Assembly (NCBI GenBank): GCA_964481445.1
Contig: CAYZTQ010000016.1
Span: 1 to 28,077, forward strand
DNA: 28,077 nucleotides
DNA from: UBA1038 sp964481445
GTDB taxonomy: Bacteria > Bacillota > Clostridia > Christensenellales > Aristaeellaceae
Reading direction: 5' to 3'
A model generated the notes under the pieces. The model was not told the origin of the DNA and did no database searches. It worked only from the letters and a program-made list of their open reading frames with translations. The position numbers were made by a program, and so were the translations under genes. Shown here in pieces: positions 22,772 to 28,077 of this stretch (its first letter is position 1; each line of letters opens with the position of its first letter).

Positions 22772-23668
22772 ATGGAGAAAAAACTGCACTTTAAACCGAC
22801 CTTCTCCCGCGTTCTCTTTATGGCCTTTGCTGTCGCAGCCCTCATCCTGACGGCGGTCATCTGCCTGCTGCCGCTCTGGCATGTGCTGATGGCTTCCATC
22901 AGCAATCCGACGGCGCTCAACACGGCCAAAGGCCTTGTCCTTCGCCCGCTCAGGAACACGGACTGGACGGCTTATCACCTGATTTTGCAGTATCAGGCGC
23001 TGTGGAATGGGTACCGCAACACGCTGGTGTACATTCTGCTCACCTGCCTGGTGACGGGCGTCTTGACCATCATCGCAGGCTATGTCTTTTCAAGGTCGCG
23101 CTTCCGTTACCGAAACGCCTTCATGCTGATCATTTCCTTCACCATGCTGTTCAACGGCGGGATGATCCCGACCTATATGGTCATCCGTAAGCTCGGCTTG
23201 CTGGATACCGTCTGGGGCGTCGTCGTGCCCGGCTCGCTGAGCGTGTTCAACATCATCCTGATGCGCACCTCCATGCAGGGCATTTCCGACGCCCTTGAAG
23301 AGGCGGCCAGGCTGGACGGAGCCAATGATTTTATCATCATGTTTCGCATCATTCTGCCGCTTTGCAAGGCGACCTTCGCGGTCGTCATGCTGTTCACCGT
23401 CGTGATGAAGTGGAACGACTTCATGTCGGCTCTGCTCTACCTGCCGACCCGGACGGATCTGTATCCCCTGCAGATGGCGCTGCGGAAGATCCTGTTTGAG
23501 TCGACCAAAGAAATCACCTCGGCATCGGATGTCTCCACTTCCACCGTGTACGCAAGAAGCGTGGAATACGCGGCGATCGTGGTATCGACGCTGCCAATCC
23601 TGTGCGTTTATCCCTTTGTGCAAAAGTATTTTGTGACCGGCATGACGGTCGGCGCCGTGAAGGCCTGA
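22772..23668 (+). CDS. ABC transporter permease (LplC/YtcP type, CUT1 importer)
   Basis: Second permease (298 aa) of the same importer. Seen are LLPLWHVLMASISNPTAL after the first helix, YVFSRSRFRYRNAFM, FNGGMIPTYMVIRKLGLLDT (strongly typical of the YtcP/LplC group), the EAA loop DALEEAARLDGANDFIIMFRIILPL and the final TVGAVKA. GGAGG lies 5 bases before the ATG at 22772, 15 bases after the first permease. It forms the membrane channel with the LplB-type protein. Confidence 0.94.
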   Translation: MEKKLHFKPTFSRVLFMAFAVAALILTAVICLLPLWHVLMASISNPTALNTAKGLVLRPLRNTDWTAYHLILQYQALWNGYRNTLVYILLTCLVTGVLTIIAGYVFSRSRFRYRNAFMLIISFTMLFNGGMIPTYMVIRKLGLLDTVWGVVVPGSLSVFNIILMRTSMQGISDALEEAARLDGANDFIIMFRIILPLCKATFAVVMLFTVVMKWNDFMSALLYLPTRTDLYPLQMALRKILFESTKEITSASDVSTSTVYARSVEYAAIVVSTLPILCVYPFVQKYFVTGMTVGAVKA

Positions 23669-23693
23669 CAAGATCGTTCATCAGGAGTGCGAT

Positions 23694-25406
23694 ATGAAAA
23701 CAAACAACGAAGTCGTAAAAGGCGTGCTGAAAACAGATGGGACCCGCTTCGTCAACGGGGAAGGGCAGGAAGTGATTCTGACCGGATACGGGGCTGCCAA
23801 TTGGCAGAACGTGGAAGGGTTCATGATCGGTTCTGCGCCGCTGCCCAAGGATAACTTTAAATTCATACTCTTTCCCGGCCCGGGGAAGGATCACAACCCC
23901 GAGCGTTGGACGAGCCGCCGCTTTGTCAGCCAGCAGATTCGTGAACTGTGCGGACAGAAATATCTGGATTCCTTCTGGGACAGGTGGGAGGAAAACTACC
24001 TTGCTGAAGGCGATTTTCGCCTGATGGCCGAGATGGGCTACAACTGCGTGCGCATCGTGCTCAACGCCAACGCCCTGCTCTATGAAGAGCCGGGGATCCA
24101 GTTTAACGAAGGTGGGTTCGGCAGGCTGGCCCGACTGCTTGATTGGTGCGAACAGTACCGTCTGTACGCTATTCTGGATATGCATGGCGTGGTCGGCGGC
24201 AACAATGGCGCGACCGGCGACAGCCTGTTTTGCGAGTATCCCTCCGTATTTCTGGATGCTGAATCGAAGGAGCGGCAGATCATCCTGTGGGAGGAAATTG
24301 TGCGCCGCTTCGCTTCCCGCTGGATCGTAGCAGGCTATGACCTGATCAACGAGCCTGTGTCCTCGCCGGTGCAGCATGAGCATATTCCACTGCTTATTGA
24401 GTATTATGACGAGTGCATCGAGCGGATCAGGAAGATCGACCGGGAGCATATTATCTTTCTGGAAGGGGCTAAGTTTGCAAGGGATACCAGAATTTTTCAC
24501 CGAAGGTATGATGAACGGTGCAACAACTGGGCCATTTCCATCCATATCTACGGCGCTTCTCCGGAAATCAAAGATCTGTACCCTTGGCTGCTGCTGCGAG
24601 AGAAGTTGAATGTACCGATCTGGCTGGGTGAATGCGGCGCCGATCGGATCAGTGATGCGGTGTTCTATGAGATCTGCCGCCACCTCAGTGTTTCTTACAC
24701 TCCCTGGGCATGGAAAACAGCCTATCTGCTCAGAGAGGGTGGGCATGCCTACAGCCCGCTTAGCCACCATCTGCCTGCGGACTGGAAGAAGATTCAGGCC
24801 TATCAGCTGGTCGGCCCCCGTCCCGCTTATGCGGAATGCATCAGAATCATGGATGAGCTCATCGAGTCGACAAAGATTGAGCACTGTGTGATCAACCGCG
24901 ATATCCCGAGAATGCATAAAAAGCAGCCGGATATCGATATCCCGGGCGTCTGCTATGACATGTGGAAAGAGGATGGCAGCCGGTACTACGGCAACTGGGA
25001 GCTGAGCAACTATCTGGATTTTCGCCTCGAAGACCATACGAAGCTCGTCTGGGCCAGCGAGAAAACGCATCCCTATCCCAAATTTGCGTGGTATGACGAC
25101 CCGGGCGAACTGAAGTATGACCCGAAGGAAGACCTGGCGCTGGAGCTTTCGGAAGGCGAAAACGCATATTTCTCAGTTTATCAGGTGGAGCGCGCTTGCT
25201 GGGTAGCCTTCGCCGGTGTGGGTGAATGCGAACTGAAAGTGTTCTGCTGCGGCGAGCTTATCGGAGAAGTGTCGCTTAGAAAAGGAGATATCCTGAAGCC
25301 GCAGCTTTCTGACCGGCTCAGCTTCGGCCCTGGTGAAAAACGCACGATCAGAGTCTCGGTGCAGAAAGGCACCCTGACCTTAAAAACCGTAAAATTTGCG
25401 TATTGA
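23694..25406 (+). CDS. Glycoside hydrolase family 5-like protein, cytoplasmic
   Basis: Glycosidase of 570 aa with a TIM barrel over about residues 1-400 and an extra C-terminal domain of about 140 residues that looks beta-rich. GH5 marks are seen: MGYNCVRIVLN near residue 115, ILDMHGVVGGNNG near 160-172, the acid/base Glu220 in DLINEP, a histidine pair region (SIHIYG) and the nucleophile Glu313 in IWLGECG. There is no signal peptide, so it should act on imported glycosides inside the cell, perhaps removing an O-linked sugar before or after deglycosidase action. Family-level assignment is good; specificity is open. AGGAG precedes the ATG at 23694, 25 bases after the permease stop. Confidence 0.85.
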   Translation: MKTNNEVVKGVLKTDGTRFVNGEGQEVILTGYGAANWQNVEGFMIGSAPLPKDNFKFILFPGPGKDHNPERWTSRRFVSQQIRELCGQKYLDSFWDRWEENYLAEGDFRLMAEMGYNCVRIVLNANALLYEEPGIQFNEGGFGRLARLLDWCEQYRLYAILDMHGVVGGNNGATGDSLFCEYPSVFLDAESKERQIILWEEIVRRFASRWIVAGYDLINEPVSSPVQHEHIPLLIEYYDECIERIRKIDREHIIFLEGAKFARDTRIFHRRYDERCNNWAISIHIYGASPEIKDLYPWLLLREKLNVPIWLGECGADRISDAVFYEICRHLSVSYTPWAWKTAYLLREGGHAYSPLSHHLPADWKKIQAYQLVGPRPAYAECIRIMDELIESTKIEHCVINRDIPRMHKKQPDIDIPGVCYDMWKEDGSRYYGNWELSNYLDFRLEDHTKLVWASEKTHPYPKFAWYDDPGELKYDPKEDLALELSEGENAYFSVYQVERACWVAFAGVGECELKVFCCGELIGEVSLRKGDILKPQLSDRLSFGPGEKRTIRVSVQKGTLTLKTVKFAY

Positions 25407-25437
25407 GCGCAAATAATATAGAAAGGAAAAACGTGAA

Positions 25438-27045
25438 ATGAAACTTGGGAAACTTCTGTCCATCCTACTGGTTGCCTGCATGCTTCTGGGCCTTCCCGCC
25501 CTGTCTTTTGCGGGAAACGCAGAGGGCGGGCTTCCTCTTCCCCTCAGCGAGAAGAAGGAAGAGCTGACGGTCTGGCTGGTTTACAGCGGCTCCGTCATGA
25601 GTGATCTGAATGAGATCGAAGGCGTCAAGCGCATGGAAGAGCTGACGAACGTTCACATCAACTGGATTCCGATCAACCAGATGGAGCTGGGGGATAAGCT
25701 GGGTATCCTGCTTTCGTCCGGCAACTATCCGGACATCGTCTACCCTGGTTCGCAGCCCTTCCCCGGCGGGTATGAAAAGGGGATCGCGGACGGGGTCGTC
25801 TATCCTGATCACGATACACTGATTCGCGACTATATGCCCAACTACATGAATTATCTGAACGGTAATGAGACCGCCAAGCGCGAAGCCACTTCGGACAGCG
25901 GCAGGATGATCGTTGTCAAGAACGTCGTGGGCGGTGACTTTACGACCGAATCCGAAGGTACCTATCAGGGCCTTGCGTACCGCAAGGATATTCTGGATAA
26001 GCTGTCCATCCCGGAGCCTGTCACTGTGGAAGACTGGCATCAAGCTCTGCTCAAGTGCAAGGAATCGGGGATAGAGCATCCTTTCATGCTGCATACCAAC
26101 GGCGGCTCCTTCCTTACCCTTTCCTATGGCGCTGTCACCGTGGCTACTGAAGATTACCTGCAGCTTGACGGCGATAAGGTCGTCAGCGGTGTGCTGTCGG
26201 ATGGCTACGGCGATTACCTGAAGACCATGCGCCAGTGGTATTCCGAAGGGCTGATCGACCCGAACTTCACCTCGTACAACTTCTTCCTTGATACCCCCGG
26301 CTCGATTCAAAACAATCAGCATGTTCTGTACAGCCAGATCCTGTCGGCCTTTACCGGTAACAACTATTTCAGGATGCACATGACTGACAACGAGGCGGAG
26401 TTCCTGCAGCCTATCGCCGCGCCCAAGCTGAAGGCGGAAGACGAGCCCATCCAGCAGGGTGAGCGCATTATTGCCAAGGATTCCATCTTCATCACCACCT
26501 CCTGCAAAAACCCGGAGCTGGCTGCGAAGTGGCTGGATTTCCAGTATTCAAAGGAAGGCGAAATGCTGAACTGGTACGGTATAGAGGGCGTAACCTATAC
26601 AGTTGACGAACAGGGCGTTCCTCAGTTTACGGACATGGTGCTGCATAATGAGAAGAAGCTGCCTCCCAATGAGGTGCTGCAGAAGTATGCGCTGAACTGG
26701 GGCGAGTGCTGGCTCGGAAAGCACAATACGGTTGCCAGTGAAAAGGTATCCACCGCTGCCGCGGGCGGCACGAACCAGCAGATCGAGGCTGTGAAGACCT
26801 GGAGCGCTCCGGCGGTGAACGTCGCGACTCCCACCAGAAGCTGGTCTCCCACCGACGAGGAAGGCTCTGAAATCAGCATCAACCTCACGGCGGCCGCCAC
26901 CCTGATTCAGGAGTATTCCATCAACTACATCATCGGCCAGGATGACACGAGCTTTGACGATTTCAGGGCTCAGCTGCTGCAATACGGCTATCAGGATGTG
27001 ATTGATATCTATCAGAAAGTCTATAACCGTTATCTGAATCGTTAA
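25438..27045 (+). CDS. ABC transporter extracellular substrate-binding protein (LplA type, family 1)
   Basis: Secreted binding protein of 535 aa for the LplB/LplC-type importer of the same operon. The N-terminus is a signal peptide; cleavage could be after LSFA (residue 25) or at the lipobox-like LVAC (Cys14). The mature part begins with ELTVWLVYSGSVMSDLNEIEGVKRMEELTNVHINW, a pattern typical of the LplA/YtcQ proteins, and continues with LSSGNYPDIVYP, GLAYRKDILDKL and EDWHQALLKCKESG. It probably binds an oligosaccharide or glycoside. AAAGGA lies 10 bases before the ATG at 25438. Unusually it is the last gene of its operon, followed by a strong hairpin. Confidence 0.93.
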   Translation: MKLGKLLSILLVACMLLGLPALSFAGNAEGGLPLPLSEKKEELTVWLVYSGSVMSDLNEIEGVKRMEELTNVHINWIPINQMELGDKLGILLSSGNYPDIVYPGSQPFPGGYEKGIADGVVYPDHDTLIRDYMPNYMNYLNGNETAKREATSDSGRMIVVKNVVGGDFTTESEGTYQGLAYRKDILDKLSIPEPVTVEDWHQALLKCKESGIEHPFMLHTNGGSFLTLSYGAVTVATEDYLQLDGDKVVSGVLSDGYGDYLKTMRQWYSEGLIDPNFTSYNFFLDTPGSIQNNQHVLYSQILSAFTGNNYFRMHMTDNEAEFLQPIAAPKLKAEDEPIQQGERIIAKDSIFITTSCKNPELAAKWLDFQYSKEGEMLNWYGIEGVTYTVDEQGVPQFTDMVLHNEKKLPPNEVLQKYALNWGECWLGKHNTVASEKVSTAAAGGTNQQIEAVKTWSAPAVNVATPTRSWSPTDEEGSEISINLTAAATLIQEYSINYIIGQDDTSFDDFRAQLLQYGYQDVIDIYQKVYNRYLNR

Positions 27046-27069
27046 TGATTTGAACGATCCTTAATCGGA

Positions 27070-27096
27070 GGGGCAGATACCCGACGTATCTGCCCC
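27070..27096 (+). terminator. Terminator of the deglycosidase operon
   Basis: An 11-bp perfect stem (GGGGCAGATAC/GTATCTGCCCC) with a 5-base loop, 24 bases after the binding-protein stop, followed by CGTTTCAT. The stem is very strong, the T-tract short. Confidence 0.75.
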
Positions 27097-27263
27097 CGTT
27101 TCATACTGCTGAAGCTACAATTTAAAATTTCTTTAAACGATCCTATAAAGGTTAGCCATGGCTCGCCAAATGACGTCAAAAACTTAAACCTAACGATTCA
27201 TAATCCAATCATAATAGTTCTTATAATTTTCTATGTCTGGATTTCGTGTTATCCATGCTTCAA
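27097..27263. other. AT-rich intergenic stretch without a gene
   Basis: About 167 bases that are much more AT-rich than the surroundings and carry no credible ORF or ribosome site. Two perfect palindromes are visible, AGCCATGGCT (27154-27163) and TGACGTCA (27171-27178). No promoter with both hexamers at proper spacing was found. I see no function. Confidence 0.4.
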
Positions 27264-27335
27264 GGGGCTGTAGCAAAACAAAAAAATGCTACAGCCCCGG
27301 CTTGAGCCCCCTGAAGCAGTTTCGCTTCAGGGGGC
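27264..27335. terminator. Tandem strong hairpins between convergent genes
   Basis: Hairpin A: GGGGCTGTAGCA/TGCTACAGCCCC (27264-27275 with 27287-27298), with an A-rich loop on the plus strand and T-rich on the minus strand. Hairpin B: GCCCCCTGAAGC/GCTTCAGGGGGC (27306-27317 with 27324-27335), followed on the plus strand by TTTGCTTATTC. B looks like a plus-strand terminator; the pair lies 31 bases beyond the stop of the minus-strand gene at 27367 and may stop that transcript too. Confidence 0.65.
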
Positions 27336-27366
27336 TTTGCTTATTCGCCGGGGACAACGGCCATGC

Positions 27367-28077
27367 TCAGAGCCTCAGCCCCAGCTTGGCGGCGATTCCC
27401 TTCAGGTGCCGGGTGGCCAGGACATAATCCTCCTCTTCCGTCATATGCTCCAGCATCAGGCACACCCTGTCGTCCAGTTCGGCCGCGCCCTGCAGGTAGC
27501 TTTCATAATCCACGCCGCCCGTACCGGGCCGGCACTCATCCAGATGGACGGTCAGCTGCCCGCTGAGGCGGATATCCTTCACATGGCAGCTGCGGATATA
27601 AGGGCCAAGCTTTTGGAAGAATTCGCGGATCAGTTCGCCGTTATGATAGTACAGCCTGGGGCTGGTGATCACATTGACAATATCCAGATGCGCGGCAAAG
27701 CCTTTGCGGTCAATGGCCCTGATCAGGTCAAGGTAGCTGTCCGCGCTGTCCGGATACATGAAGGGCATCGGCTCCAGCGAATAGGCGCTGACCTTGGGCT
27801 TCACGGCGTCGATGATGCGCTGGGAGGTGAGCACGATGTCGCCAAAGGCACGCCCGGTAAAGTTATCCGCGTGCGGGCCGTCCCATTGATCGGCATTATA
27901 GGTGCCCGCGATGTTCACGCAGCAGTTGGCCCCCACGTATTCAGACAGCTCCAGCTGGCGGATGGCATATTCAATCGCCGCTTCACGCTTTGCCTTGTCC
28001 GGGTGGAGCGTATTGTTCCAGACGCCGATTTCGCAGATGACAAGGTCCGCTTCCTTCGCCGCGTCGCGGTAGGCGTC
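27367..28077 (-). CDS. Sugar phosphate isomerase/epimerase family protein, partial (5' end beyond the window)
   Basis: C-terminal 236 residues of a xylose isomerase-like TIM barrel; the frame is open to the right edge, so the true start lies outside. It reads in with DAYRDAAKEADLVICEIGVWN. Family traits are VICEIG, CCVNIAGTY, a barrel strand with YSLEPMPF (probable metal-ligand Glu), LDIVNVITSPRLYYHNGELI, SCHVKDIRL (probable ligand His) and a late LMLEHM (probable ligand Glu). It is a distinct paralogue from the proteins at 11875 and 20431. The usual reaction is isomerisation or epimerisation of a (keto)sugar; substrate unknown. It is transcribed toward the deglycosidase operon and separated from it by strong hairpins, so a different operon is likely. 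Confidence 0.87.
   Translation of the reverse strand, partial: DAYRDAAKEADLVICEIGVWNNTLHPDKAKREAAIEYAIRQLELSEYVGANCCVNIAGTYNADQWDGPHADNFTGRAFGDIVLTSQRIIDAVKPKVSAYSLEPMPFMYPDSADSYLDLIRAIDRKGFAAHLDIVNVITSPRLYYHNGELIREFFQKLGPYIRSCHVKDIRLSGQLTVHLDECRPGTGGVDYESYLQGAAELDDRVCLMLEHMTEEEDYVLATRHLKGIAAKLGLRL

Noticed and set aside
23514..25070. Minus-strand open frame of 518 codons opposite the GH5-like gene
   Set aside because: Antisense shadow; GH5 catalytic motifs and operon context support the plus-strand gene.
1..28077. CRISPR arrays, tRNA or rRNA genes, phage genes, insertion sequences
   Set aside because: I looked for regularly spaced repeats, cloverleaf-type segments and transposase or integrase motifs and found none.

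Overview
The window looks like a chromosomal segment of a GC-rich (by eye well above 50%) anaerobic Firmicute, most likely a gut-type clostridium. The support is indirect: strong AGGAGG-type ribosome binding sites, sigma-A-like promoters, many ABC importers with Gram-positive-style binding proteins, LplABC-type importers without their own ATPase, and a very large AraC regulator of a kind I know from clostridia and bacilli. I see no rRNA, tRNA, CRISPR, phage or insertion-sequence gene. The species cannot be named from the sequence.

Left part (1-9.1 kb, all minus strand). A monocistronic aldo/keto reductase (155-1096) has its own strong promoter overlapped by a cre/LacI-like palindrome. Upstream of it is a peptide-uptake operon, read from right to left: permease B (9027), permease C, substrate-binding lipoprotein, ATPase D, ATPase F and a cytoplasmic gamma-glutamyltransferase-like enzyme. 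Together they suggest import and hydrolysis of peptides, perhaps gamma-glutamyl compounds. ATPase F carries an unusual insertion of about 185 residues between Walker A and the Q-loop.

Middle (9.1-12.8 kb, plus strand). A split chromate-transporter pair with a clear promoter and terminator is followed by an MFS exporter and a sugar phosphate isomerase/epimerase-type TIM barrel. This unit ends at a bidirectional terminator that it shares with the convergent sugar operon.

Right part (12.8-27.1 kb), the most interesting region. An AraC-type regulator fused to a GH39-like domain (17730-20096) lies between two operons that are transcribed away from each other. The left operon (minus) encodes a Gfo/Idh/MocA oxidoreductase and an RbsB-RbsA-RbsC-type sugar importer whose ATPase has an apparent one-base frameshift. 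The right operon (plus) encodes a xylose-isomerase-like TIM barrel and a small protein that matches the C-glycoside deglycosidase beta subunit (CGDB, DUF6379). These are followed by two LplB/LplC-type permeases, a cytoplasmic GH5-like glycosidase and the cognate binding protein. The two operons start from promoter elements that are inverted copies of each other (136 bp, about 82% identical, no gaps, with a 31-bp perfect core), one on each side of the regulator gene.

I read the right part as a regulon for uptake and breakdown of a plant-type glycoside, probably C-linked. The substrate would be imported by the Lpl-type system, trimmed by the GH5 enzyme, oxidised at sugar C3 by the Gfo/Idh/MocA enzyme, and cleaved by the alpha/beta deglycosidase. 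The Rbs-type importer would serve a related sugar. The architecture is seen directly; the substrate and order of reactions are inference.

The right edge (27367-28077) holds a partial minus-strand sugar isomerase/epimerase gene that continues beyond the window, separated from the operon by about 320 bases containing three strong hairpins.
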